The position numbers and the translations under genes are program-made. The notes beneath the pieces are model-generated. The model worked only from the letters and a program-made list of their open reading frames with translations. It was not told the DNA's origin and did not search any database. A DNA stretch of 64,000 nucleotides from Thermococcus sp. M39 (GTDB lineage Archaea; Methanobacteriota_B; Thermococci; Thermococcales; Thermococcaceae), in NCBI RefSeq assembly GCF_012027325.1, contig NZ_SNUG01000005.1, positions 1 through 64,000 of the forward strand. The letters are read 5' to 3'. Positions 35,690-44,028 of the stretch are shown here, piece by piece. The stretch's first letter is position 1, and each line of letters begins with the position of its first letter.

Positions 35690-37483
35690 TTATCTTCTCC
35701 TTCTCAAGGCCAAAAGCGGCAGCAAGGCTAAGCCGACAATGGCTGCTGGTCCACAGACACCCTTTTCAACTGTTTGTGTTGCTGTTACGGTTTCTTTCTT
35801 CTCAACTGTTGTTGTTATGACTTCCTTCTCTTTTGTTGTTGTGGTAATGACTTCTGTCTCTTTTATCACCTTAGTTGGGCTTCCAATTAATGACCAGTAG
35901 CCAACTGTGTAATCTCTTGGATTTGGTTTCCACCCTCTATAGTGGTCAATTCTGTAGGGCGTTGCAACAACTGGGTGGTAGAGAGCTATGAACACAACGT
36001 CGTTGGCCAAGGTTTCTTCAAGCTTGTAGGCTAACTTTGGATCTCCAGTCTTCTGGAACTCATCAAAGAGCTTGTCAAACTCTGAGTTTGAGTAACCAAC
36101 TCTGTTTCCTGGATTTCCTGTTGTAAACCATGCTAAGTCAGTTGGCTTGTGAGGAACGAATCCCACAATTGCCATGTCCCATGAGCCAGCTCCCCACTTG
36201 TCCCAATAATCACCAGCCTTGTCAACTGTAACCTTCAGACCGACTTCTTCGAGATAGTGAGCGATTTCGTCACCAATGGCGTCTCTGAAGAATGAATCAC
36301 CTGGGGCTCTTGTGAGCAGATAAATCTCGAAGGGCTTTCCATCTGGTGTCTCTCTATAGCCGTCTCCGTTGATGTCCTTGAATCCAAGCTGATCAAGAAT
36401 TTGCTTGGCTTTCTCTGGATCATATGGATACAGCTTCTCCTTTGGAAGGTACTCTGCAAAGCTTCCGAAGAATGGTCCTAAGAATCCCATGCTTCCCAGC
36501 ACTGCTCCATCCGCACCATAATATTTCTGGACTATTTTATCAACTGGTAGAGCATATGCTATAGCTTTCCTGAACTCTAAGTTGTTGTATGGGAACCCTT
36601 TGTTGAAGTTAAATGCAAGCAGGTGGATTGACTTTGAGGCAGTTCTGTAAATCTGAACATTTGGATCATTTGCGACCATCTTCTTGAACTCTTCAAGGTA
36701 TTTTCCGAAGAAGTAGTGATAACCAGCGTCAAGTTCTCCAGCAGCTACCATCATGGCGAATTGGTTTCTATCTTTGATCATCTTGAAAATGACCTTATTA
36801 ACTTCCGGCTTTCCAAGATAGTGGTCTGGGAATGCTTCAAGTTTTACATATTCGTCTGGTTTTATCTCTACGACCTTGAATGGTCCGCATCCAATTAGTT
36901 GCTCTGGCTTGTCGAGTGAAGCTGTTGGATCTGGGATTATGCTCTTGTTTGTCCAGATGTGCTTTGGAACTATGAAGAGTGTTGTAAATGCCATTTCTAG
37001 GAACGTATCAGCTGGAGCTTCATTTGCATCATAGATAAGTTGTATTGTGTACTTATCAACAACTTTTATCTCCTTTAATCCCTTGAGAATCAGCGGGTCT
37101 GGATTTACAAACTTTGCAGGATCGCTTTGGAATAATTCAAGTGTGTATTTAACGTCGTCTGCAGTTACACCTTTGCCATCGTGCCATTTTGCATCTTTTC
37201 TTAGGTAGAAGGTGAGTATCTTTTTGTCTCCTTCAGTCTTGAATTCCCACTTCTCTGCTAATGCTCCAACTAGCTTGAATCCACTATCGTCCCACCTGAT
37301 TAATGGCTCGTAAATCTTGTCCAGTACAACGTTTGCATAAACAGTGCTTGAGGTCAGTGGATTAAAGGTCTTCCACTGCCTTGTTGCAAGAACAAGTTCA
37401 ATGTCCGGGCTGGCAAGGGCAGCGGGGGTTGCTACTAGTCCAGCTAAAAATAACGCCAGCAGCACATTCTTCAAAGCTTTCAT
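35690..37483 (-). CDS. ABC importer solute-binding protein with CGP-CTERM anchor
   Basis: A 597-residue SBP_bac_5 (DppA/OppA) protein. Residues 1-24 form a cleavable signal (APAALAS-like end). The family core begins near LTSSTVYANVVLDKIYEPL and includes WHDGKGVTADDVKYTLE and FRKAIAYALPVDKIV. The C-terminus has a threonine-rich linker, then VCGPAAIVGLALLPLLALRR and a terminal RR, the CGP-CTERM sorting signal specific to Thermococcales surface proteins. So it is tethered at the outer face. Such proteins in this group bind oligosaccharides as often as peptides. It heads the importer operon, with a strong TATA box at 37541-37550. Confidence 0.9.
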   Translation of the reverse strand: MKALKNVLLALFLAGLVATPAALASPDIELVLATRQWKTFNPLTSSTVYANVVLDKIYEPLIRWDDSGFKLVGALAEKWEFKTEGDKKILTFYLRKDAKWHDGKGVTADDVKYTLELFQSDPAKFVNPDPLILKGLKEIKVVDKYTIQLIYDANEAPADTFLEMAFTTLFIVPKHIWTNKSIIPDPTASLDKPEQLIGCGPFKVVEIKPDEYVKLEAFPDHYLGKPEVNKVIFKMIKDRNQFAMMVAAGELDAGYHYFFGKYLEEFKKMVANDPNVQIYRTASKSIHLLAFNFNKGFPYNNLEFRKAIAYALPVDKIVQKYYGADGAVLGSMGFLGPFFGSFAEYLPKEKLYPYDPEKAKQILDQLGFKDINGDGYRETPDGKPFEIYLLTRAPGDSFFRDAIGDEIAHYLEEVGLKVTVDKAGDYWDKWGAGSWDMAIVGFVPHKPTDLAWFTTGNPGNRVGYSNSEFDKLFDEFQKTGDPKLAYKLEETLANDVVFIALYHPVVATPYRIDHYRGWKPNPRDYTVGYWSLIGSPTKVIKETEVITTTTKEKEVITTTVEKKETVTATQTVEKGVCGPAAIVGLALLPLLALRRRR

Positions 37484-37540
37484 GTTTATTCACCCCTTCT
37501 TAGTAGCAGAGCATTTCTCATTAATACACATGTTATTATT

Positions 37541-37556
37541 GTATATAAAATTTTTC
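37541..37556 (-). promoter_or_regulatory. Promoter of the Opp/Dpp-type importer operon
   Basis: Minus-strand TTTTATATAC (37550-37541) preceded by GAAAAA forms a clear BRE/TATA. Initiation is expected near 37519, about 36 bases before the ATG. AATTTGTTG just upstream (37569-37577, plus reading) loosely resembles the AATTTTGTC motif seen at two neighbouring promoters. Confidence 0.6.
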
Positions 37557-37626
37557 ATAAAAATGAACTAATTTGTTGAGATTTTTGAGATAATTAAAAA
37601 ATATTAAAGAACAAAAAACAATTTAG

Positions 37627-38640
37627 TCAAAATCTATCTACGAACTTTACAAGTTTCTTCGGAGAGTCCGGGTCATATCCCTTAAAGATGCTGAGATAGT
37701 ATGCAATGATTTGAAACGGCAAAACGGCAGGTATAACCGCTAAGCTTTCATCCCCTTGCCATGGTGTCCTTATGATGTTTGGATAATCAAGATTAGAGTT
37801 TGTTATTAAAATTGGCTTTAGGTGTTCTATTTCTTTGAAAATTCTCAAAACAGCATCAAATCTGTTCGTTTTAGGGGCAGTTACAAAATATCCAAATTTG
37901 TCTCCGTGATTTGTAAGTGCTATTGGGCCATGTCTGAATTCCAATGCTGGAAAGACTTCGTTTAATGTGTATGTAGTTTCTCTTATCTTCAGGGCTCCTT
38001 CAAGGGCTGCAACGTAGCCAGAACCTGAACCCAAGTGAATAAAAGCCTCTTTCTCTGCAAGCTCTTCGGCAAGTTTCTTATATTTTGCTTCGTTTTTAAG
38101 AATGCTTTTTACAACATTTGGCATTTTTTCTAACTCTTTTTCCAGCTCTTCTGCACGGGTTAATTTGATTGCAATTTTTTGAAGGATGTATGTAATTGCA
38201 GAGAATGATTTTGTAGCTGGGATATTTGGCTCTTCTGCATTCTCTGCTATTACCAAGAAATCAGATACCTCTGTTATTTTTGAGCCTTCATTACAAGTTA
38301 CCCCTATCACTATAGTCCCTTCTTGTTTTGCTAATTTTATCGCCTCTATCACTTCTGCAGTGTTTCCAGAACGGGAAGAAGCAATTACAAGAGAATTTTT
38401 AGCCTTTTTTACAAAATGAAACATAAACTCAGATGCTGGGAGGGCAAATGTTTGAATATTATTGGATACCTTATTTAAAACGTAAGCTCCAGCAAGAGAT
38501 GAAAAATAAGAGCTACCACATCCAATGAAAATTACTCTGTTGAAATCATTTTCAAGAATTCTCTCAACTTCTTCTCCGATTTTTAGATTTTTTAAAATCC
38601 CAGGAGTTTCTCGGATGGACTTTATCATGTTGTATTCCAT
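37627..38640 (-). CDS. glmD: SIS-domain amino-sugar phosphate deaminase/isomerase, GlmD-like
   Basis: Two SIS domains (about 25-165 and 195-330) in 337 residues, like the isomerase half of GlmS without the glutaminase. Conserved pieces are FIGCGSSYFSSLAG near residue 39, IASSRSGNTAEVIEAI near 85-100, LGSGSGYVAALEGALKIRE near 197-215, and EFRHGPIALTN near 232. In Thermococcus kodakarensis such a protein (GlmD) deaminates glucosamine-6-phosphate to fructose-6-phosphate in chitin catabolism. Here the context (NagA, kinase, glycosidases) fits the same reaction. The ATG follows GGAGGTGA by four bases. It lies 35 bases after the secreted GHL10 gene, so the two are probably co-transcribed. Confidence 0.8.
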   Translation of the reverse strand: MEYNMIKSIRETPGILKNLKIGEEVERILENDFNRVIFIGCGSSYFSSLAGAYVLNKVSNNIQTFALPASEFMFHFVKKAKNSLVIASSRSGNTAEVIEAIKLAKQEGTIVIGVTCNEGSKITEVSDFLVIAENAEEPNIPATKSFSAITYILQKIAIKLTRAEELEKELEKMPNVVKSILKNEAKYKKLAEELAEKEAFIHLGSGSGYVAALEGALKIRETTYTLNEVFPALEFRHGPIALTNHGDKFGYFVTAPKTNRFDAVLRIFKEIEHLKPILITNSNLDYPNIIRTPWQGDESLAVIPAVLPFQIIAYYLSIFKGYDPDSPKKLVKFVDRF

Positions 38641-38675
38641 TGTGTCACCTCCAAAATAAGTTAAAAATAGAAAAA

Positions 38676-41396
38676 TCAGCTAGAAATGAAATATGTCATA
38701 TTGTCCATAACCATAACCTCGAAAGTTCCCGTAAATTCATTGTTTCCTGCATTAAGTTTGTTTTCATTCTCTGCTGTTACTGTAACTTCAATTGTTATGA
38801 CATTCTTCCCAACACTGACAGTATCTGGAAGTATAGCTTTGTTTAAAACAAACCGGACAATTTTAGTTTCATGTGCCTTTAGGATCGGTATCTCAACTTT
38901 TAAGCTTGTCTTCATGTTCTCTTTTCCTATTGTGAGTGTCAGTGTTATGTTTTCTGCATCAACGTTTCCATAGTTTGTTAGGGTTACTAAAAGAACAGCA
39001 CCTCTTTCTTTGATGCTTATTCCAACATCTGGACTCTCAAGTCTTGGCTTGATTGTTCCCCATCTGAAGTACACTATTCCCTCAGCAGGTTTAAGTGGTA
39101 TTTCTTTGCTCTTCCTTGAAACAAAGTATATTGCATTGAACCAAAGTCTGTAGTTGTAATTTGAATCCAGAACACTGTTTGGCGCATAGTTCAAGTCTCC
39201 ACTTGTTAGCTCTGGGTGGAAGCTAAACAGAACTATCTTTCCGTGGCCATATTTGGAGTATATTACTGCAGCAGAGTTCTTGATCACGCTATCTACATAG
39301 CTCTGGTTGAAGTCTCCCCAGCCATAGCTGAATGTTCCTTCTTTGTGGTCGGTCGAGACATATTTAATGAGCTCAACATACGGGGCAACGTCAATTCCTA
39401 GAGGAGTGTCTTTTCCTAAGTCATATGGCTTGAACACTGGTCCGTTCCAGTAAATTGCGTCAAATCCATCTTTGAATCCAAATACAAGTGGGTTGCTTTC
39501 GTTTGTAACTTGGACGTGCACAATTCCAACTCCAAGCCACCAGTTTGGCCAATTCTTTAGCTCTGCATCAACAAGCTGAACTTTGGATGTTGGCTCGTTG
39601 TAGCCTTTTATCACTGCATAGCCTCCTGCACAAACACCAATTAATCCTCCACCGCCAGCTAAGAACTCTGCAAGCTTTTCTGCACCTTCCTCACCCAACA
39701 GTTTCGCTTCCCAAGTCCCGCTCCCTGGTGGGAGAATTAGCAGATCGTATCTGCTAAGTGCACCTGCTTTAATGCTACCGTTGGAAATTATATCATACTT
39801 GAATCCAAGCTCTTTCAGCACATCATTTATGGTGTAGTTGTACCCAACATCAAGCAGTGCGATTTTTGGAGGTAATAGTGGAATGACTTTAGCATCTGGA
39901 AGCTTCTTAATGGAAATTTCATTAACTGCTAGTTTCTGAATTTCTGCTTTTATTGAATCGATTTCATCTTTATCTCCAACGAGGATAATAGAGCCTCTTG
40001 GAACCTCAATACCATTGACTTTTATGTCTTCTGTGAGCATATATCCGTCAAATTCTCCAGCATAGAGTCCCTTATTAATTAGTGAGAGAGCTTTTATAGT
40101 ATCTTTAGCTTCCATTGTGTATTTTGGTTCTTCTGCTGGCAGGATTACTAAGAGTGCCTCTTTGTTTCCAAGCTCCGAGAGAGCATACCCTTCCTCAGCA
40201 ATTACGTCTTCAAGAGGAACGCTGTATGTTTGAAGCCCAACAAGTGGAACGCTCTTTTCTTCTGCAACCTCTACTACATGCCCTCTGACAGTTCCAACCC
40301 AGCTCACTGGCTCTCCATAATCTTTAAAGTATGCCATGGGGATTAACCAGTCTACACCTAGCTTAACGAAGTCGCTCCATACCTGCCCATAGTGCAGTAA
40401 TTGGAACTCTTCTGGATAGAGAATGTTGTCCCTTGTCCAATCCGGCATAAGAGCTGCTGATACAATTGGAGTTTCTCCATTCCATGCTCTTAGTGAGTGT
40501 ACGAAGGCTGTTATGTTTCCTACATAAGAATCAACATCTTTTCTTCTGAGCTCAAACCACTTAACTATATCTGGGTCTCCTTTGATGTATAGCTTGAAGA
40601 TGTAGTATGGATCTTTTGGCCCTGCAGTGCTTCCATCTGGTAGTGGGACGTCATTGTAGAAAGTGTGTCTTACTGCGAATATGATCTTATCTACATTGAT
40701 TCCCATTTGCCTTGCTCTTTCAATGTCCTTTGGTGAGAAGCTGTAAACCATATGGGGGTATCTGATGTAGTCTAAGTGTATTCCATCAAAGCCCATTGAA
40801 ATTAGCTCTTTTATTATGTTCTCAAGAACCTCGAGATACTTTGTATTTGCCAGCCTAACCCTACCCTCAACTGGATAAGCTGTCCAGTTGCTCTTTGCTT
40901 TTCCAACATGCCATATTGGGTCTGTTTTTCCGAAGAACTCTTTGTCATAATGCACAATTATCCAGGCGTGCATCCTTATCCCGTTTTTGTGAGCCTCTTC
41001 AAGAAGTGGTTTTAGGATGTTTGTTGTATTGTATGGATATGCTGGGTATGTTCTTCCTGGATAAACACTGCTGGGATAGACTAAGTAACCGCTTGTTAGC
41101 TTCACTTCTAAGAAGACATCAGTAATCCCAGCTTCTTTGAGTTCTTTCACAAGCTCCTCCGCTGCCATTTTTAGAGCCTTTTCTTTTATATCCTCGGGAA
41201 TTGCTGGATAGACACTTTTGTCGAAGGGATTTTGATATCCAAGTTGCTCAAGTGCTTCCTGATAATAGACCTTATAAGTGCTTGGCCACATCCAAACTCC
41301 TACAATTTGCTGTTCTTCAGCAGAAACCTGTGGAACTAAAGCTAGAGACATTACTAGAAGCAGAGCCAGTGTAAAGGTTGCAACCCTTTTCATCAT
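38676..41396 (-). CDS. Secreted GHL10 glycoside-hydrolase-like / amidotransferase-like / CARDB fusion
   Basis: A 906-residue exported protein. Residues 1 to about 26 are a signal ending near VSA. From about 30 to 420 is a TIM barrel of the GHL10 (DUF187, COG1649) family, with WMWPST at the start, HAWIIVHY near 148 and the catalytic-acid-type GFDGIHLDYIRYP near 209-221. From about 505 to 760 is a class I amidotransferase-like (BPL_N type) domain with LILPPGSGTW and a nucleophile-elbow GLIGVCAGGYAVIKG near 591-605. From about 795 to 885 is a CARDB-type beta domain (TLTNYGNVDAENITL). GHL10 includes E. coli DigH, which cuts peptide-free peptidoglycan strands. The target here is unknown. The ATG at 41396 follows GAGGTG by seven bases. 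Confidence 0.8.
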   Translation of the reverse strand: MMKRVATFTLALLLVMSLALVPQVSAEEQQIVGVWMWPSTYKVYYQEALEQLGYQNPFDKSVYPAIPEDIKEKALKMAAEELVKELKEAGITDVFLEVKLTSGYLVYPSSVYPGRTYPAYPYNTTNILKPLLEEAHKNGIRMHAWIIVHYDKEFFGKTDPIWHVGKAKSNWTAYPVEGRVRLANTKYLEVLENIIKELISMGFDGIHLDYIRYPHMVYSFSPKDIERARQMGINVDKIIFAVRHTFYNDVPLPDGSTAGPKDPYYIFKLYIKGDPDIVKWFELRRKDVDSYVGNITAFVHSLRAWNGETPIVSAALMPDWTRDNILYPEEFQLLHYGQVWSDFVKLGVDWLIPMAYFKDYGEPVSWVGTVRGHVVEVAEEKSVPLVGLQTYSVPLEDVIAEEGYALSELGNKEALLVILPAEEPKYTMEAKDTIKALSLINKGLYAGEFDGYMLTEDIKVNGIEVPRGSIILVGDKDEIDSIKAEIQKLAVNEISIKKLPDAKVIPLLPPKIALLDVGYNYTINDVLKELGFKYDIISNGSIKAGALSRYDLLILPPGSGTWEAKLLGEEGAEKLAEFLAGGGGLIGVCAGGYAVIKGYNEPTSKVQLVDAELKNWPNWWLGVGIVHVQVTNESNPLVFGFKDGFDAIYWNGPVFKPYDLGKDTPLGIDVAPYVELIKYVSTDHKEGTFSYGWGDFNQSYVDSVIKNSAAVIYSKYGHGKIVLFSFHPELTSGDLNYAPNSVLDSNYNYRLWFNAIYFVSRKSKEIPLKPAEGIVYFRWGTIKPRLESPDVGISIKERGAVLLVTLTNYGNVDAENITLTLTIGKENMKTSLKVEIPILKAHETKIVRFVLNKAILPDTVSVGKNVITIEVTVTAENENKLNAGNNEFTGTFEVMVMDNMTYFISS

Positions 41397-41430
41397 TGCA
41401 CAACACCTCATTCATATTGATGCTGTAAAA

Positions 41431-41463
41431 ATAATTAAAGTTTTCGATTAATTTTGTCAAAAT
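41431..41463 (-). promoter_or_regulatory. Promoter and perfect palindromic operator of the GHL10 gene
   Basis: On the minus strand CGAAAACTTTAATTATT (near 41445-41431) serves as BRE/TATA. Just upstream is ATTTTG-T-CAAAAT (41451-41463), a perfect inverted repeat with a one-base centre. A one-mismatch copy (12 of 13 bases) sits at the equivalent place before the Fbp-type importer operon. Confidence 0.55.
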
Positions 41464-41510
41464 AAACAGAGTTATCAAAATAATTTTAAGATATAATGAA
41501 TAAATTAGAA

Positions 41511-42758
41511 CTAGCCAGTAAGGAGCTTAAGAAACTCCTTTCTTAAACGCTCATATTCAGAAGATGCGATAATTGAAGCGTATGATTCATACATGCTTTC
41601 TTTCATAGGTGAAAAGGGGATGTATCCTGCATATCCATTTGCATAGCATACTAGCATTGTGTACTTGTATGGAGAGCTTTTCTTTAGTTCAAGCTGATAT
41701 TCAACAAACAGCTCAGCTGGTACAAAAATTGCCGCAAAATTATCTCCGATTTCAAGCTTTGCGATCCTTAACGTTATTTTATTAAGATTTTTCAACAGTT
41801 CTGCTCTCCTTTTCAAAATTTTTACTCCTAAATAATTGCTCTCTAAAATTCTCAGTTCTGCTGGGGAGACATTCTTAATTTTGCCCTCCACAAGCTTTTT
41901 GTATAATTCTTTCTCCAACTTTTCGAGTTCTTCTATAGGTGGAAGCTCCTTGACTTTAAGGTCTATATTTTTCCATTTGAGTTTTATCTGACCTTCAATT
42001 TTTTCAATTTCAGAATAATTATCTTTAACATGGGAATAAAACAGCTTAGCAAGTCTTTTAACTTCTTCATATGTCTGAGCTCTTCTTGTAAATCTTGTGC
42101 TGACGTTTCCTGCAGCACCATTGAGGAATAATGCTACATTAAACGACCTCTCGAAGAGTCTGCAAATTGCACCTGCTAAGTCTCCAGAAAACTTTCTATT
42201 TGAAGCTGGCAAAACAGTGGGATGACAAGGAAAATTTAAAGCTATAAACTCCTTTTCAGAGAACAAAAACACACACTCATTATCCATCGGCCCATCACGA
42301 CTTAATCTGTTAGATGCTACTCCATTCACCTCTGCTTTTCCTCCGAACAGTGGAGTTTCCTCTATTTTAAGCTTGTTTACAGCACTGAGAATTAAGTCAA
42401 TTAGATGCTGTTTGTATTCTTCAACTAATTTAACATCCCCCTCACTTAACTCTATACTGCTCCAAAAACCAGTAGAGATTTCTGGGCCGGAATGAGTATG
42501 TGTAGCTGCAATCAATACGTTTTTCTCGGAAATTCCGATTTCATTGCTTATTTCTCTTGAAATCCCCTCATAAAGTTCATCATCAACTCGGATGAGGTCT
42601 AAGGAAACTATCATTACGGGATTTTCTTCTTCCATATAGAGCATTCTCGCATATAGAGGGTCAAGAACACCCTCGCTCTTTCCCTTTCTTAAAGCATATC
42701 CAGCCATTGGCATTGAGTTTTTTGGCGTAATATCAACTTTAACGGAAGCTGTTTTCAT
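41511..42758 (-). CDS. Neutral/alkaline ceramidase-family amidase
   Basis: A 415-residue protein matching the N-terminal catalytic region of the neutral ceramidase family (PF04734), zinc-dependent amidases that cut N-acyl bonds. Visible are VDITPKNSMPMAGY at the N-terminus, the zinc-binding ATHTHSGPE near residues 84-92, NFPCHPTVLP near 174-183, and FLNGAAGNVSTRF near 207-219 carrying the likely nucleophile serine. It lacks a signal peptide and the C-terminal lipid-binding domain, so it should act in the cytoplasm. Archaea do not make ceramides, so the substrate is probably another N-acylated compound, such as an amino-sugar conjugate. It is divergently oriented from the M14 peptidase operon. 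Confidence 0.78.
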   Translation of the reverse strand: MKTASVKVDITPKNSMPMAGYALRKGKSEGVLDPLYARMLYMEEENPVMIVSLDLIRVDDELYEGISREISNEIGISEKNVLIAATHTHSGPEISTGFWSSIELSEGDVKLVEEYKQHLIDLILSAVNKLKIEETPLFGGKAEVNGVASNRLSRDGPMDNECVFLFSEKEFIALNFPCHPTVLPASNRKFSGDLAGAICRLFERSFNVALFLNGAAGNVSTRFTRRAQTYEEVKRLAKLFYSHVKDNYSEIEKIEGQIKLKWKNIDLKVKELPPIEELEKLEKELYKKLVEGKIKNVSPAELRILESNYLGVKILKRRAELLKNLNKITLRIAKLEIGDNFAAIFVPAELFVEYQLELKKSSPYKYTMLVCYANGYAGYIPFSPMKESMYESYASIIASSEYERLRKEFLKLLTG

Positions 42759-42811
42759 GCTCTTTCACCTGTTTTCATGTTATATTTAAAATTTGGCAGC
42801 ATAACAAATAT

Positions 42812-42830
42812 AAACTTTAAATTTTTAAAG
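42812..42830 (+). promoter_or_regulatory. Promoter of the M14-GNAT-SIS-nagA operon
   Basis: AACTTTAAATTTTTAAAG includes a good TATA element (ACTTTAAAT, 42814-42822). Initiation near 42844 would give a leader of about 17 bases holding GGTGA before the ATG at 42861. On the opposite strand TTTAAATATAAC near 42790-42779 may serve the ceramidase-like gene. Confidence 0.5.
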
Positions 42831-42860
42831 ATTGGCGCAAAAAACATTTTGGTGAAGCTT

Positions 42861-44024
42861 ATGAAAGAGGCACTGTTTCATTTAATTACTTATGAAAAAG
42901 TGAAAGTTGCTGTTGAATCCTCTGGATGGGAATACGAAATTGTTGGAAAGAGTGTTTTAGATAAGAACATCTACCATGTCAAAATTGGAAATGGAAAAGT
43001 AAAGATACTCATTGTGGCAGGCATTCATGGAACTGAACCAGCTCCAGTAAATGCATGCGTTGTTCTAATGGAGGCCTTGAAAGAGAGATATCCAATGAAC
43101 TATAACTTTGAGAAACTAGAAAACGTGGAGCTTCACATAATTCCCCTAGCAAATCCTGATGGATTTCAGAGAAACTATGAGCTATTTAAAGCAAAAAATT
43201 TTGAGCCTCACTGGAGCCATGTATGGGAGGAGGCAAGAAGAAATGCTAATGGGGAGGATTTGAACAGGGACTTCATGTATTTAAGCCAGCCAGAGACGAG
43301 AGCAATTCACGAAGTCTTCAACAAAGTTAAACCCCATTTGGTTCTTGATTTACATGAGTTCTACGCTAAAGGTGGCTGTCCGCCCAAGTGGGCAGATGAA
43401 ACTGAAGGATTCCTCTCAACGATAACAGATACCCCATACAACTGGGTTAATGAGGGCATTAGATTGATTTCAGAAAAAGTTGCCAATGAAATAGCAAAGG
43501 CACTTCCATGGAGACCAAAAATGAGGCACTTTATGGCTGAAGCTCAAGAATTCCCAATAGTTCCCAACAATGTCTTAGGATCGCATGTTCCATTTGAGGG
43601 ATCTGCAAAAGTGCTCGTTGAGAGCTGGGGTGTTGGACTAGCTGGCTACCTTATGAGTGACAGGGTTAGTGTTCACTTAAACGCTATTCTTACAGCAATA
43701 GAGTACGCAGAAGAAAATCCAGAAAAGTTTCTGAAAGTTAGGGAAGAGTGGGAAAAGGAGGAAATGAAAGTTGGAAGGGAATATAAGGGGTTTAGGATAA
43801 CAGGAAGAGAAGTTGAAAAAGCAGCGCAGCTCTTAAGGTGTCATGGCATTGAGTTCGAAAGAGATAAAGATGCATTAGTTGTGAAGATGCCTCAGAAGAT
43901 GGGAAGAATGGCAATTCTGCTTCTGGACAGAGAGCACTGGTACAATCAGGAGCTCAAGAAGAGAAAGAAGGGTCCGTTTACAGTTGACAAATTCTTTGAT
44001 GTGAAAGTTGAAACAATAAGGTGA
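42861..44024 (+). CDS. M14-family zinc carboxypeptidase/amidase
   Basis: A 387-residue metallopeptidase. The zinc ligands are the histidine and glutamate of AGIHGTEPAP near residues 53-62 and the histidine in LVLDLHEFYAKGG near 173-185. The C-terminal-carboxylate-binding pair is NGEDLNRDF near 134-142, and the general-base glutamate is in VLVESWGVGLAGY near 254-266. No signal peptide is seen, so it acts inside the cell. The M14 family includes MpaA, which trims murein tripeptide, as well as acylase-like members. The ATG at 42861 follows GGTGA; a longer frame from 42777 would start within the promoter. It heads an operon with GNAT, SIS and NagA genes. Confidence 0.8.
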   Translation: MKEALFHLITYEKVKVAVESSGWEYEIVGKSVLDKNIYHVKIGNGKVKILIVAGIHGTEPAPVNACVVLMEALKERYPMNYNFEKLENVELHIIPLANPDGFQRNYELFKAKNFEPHWSHVWEEARRNANGEDLNRDFMYLSQPETRAIHEVFNKVKPHLVLDLHEFYAKGGCPPKWADETEGFLSTITDTPYNWVNEGIRLISEKVANEIAKALPWRPKMRHFMAEAQEFPIVPNNVLGSHVPFEGSAKVLVESWGVGLAGYLMSDRVSVHLNAILTAIEYAEENPEKFLKVREEWEKEEMKVGREYKGFRITGREVEKAAQLLRCHGIEFERDKDALVVKMPQKMGRMAILLLDREHWYNQELKKRKKGPFTVDKFFDVKVETIR

Positions 44025-44028
44025 GCCT

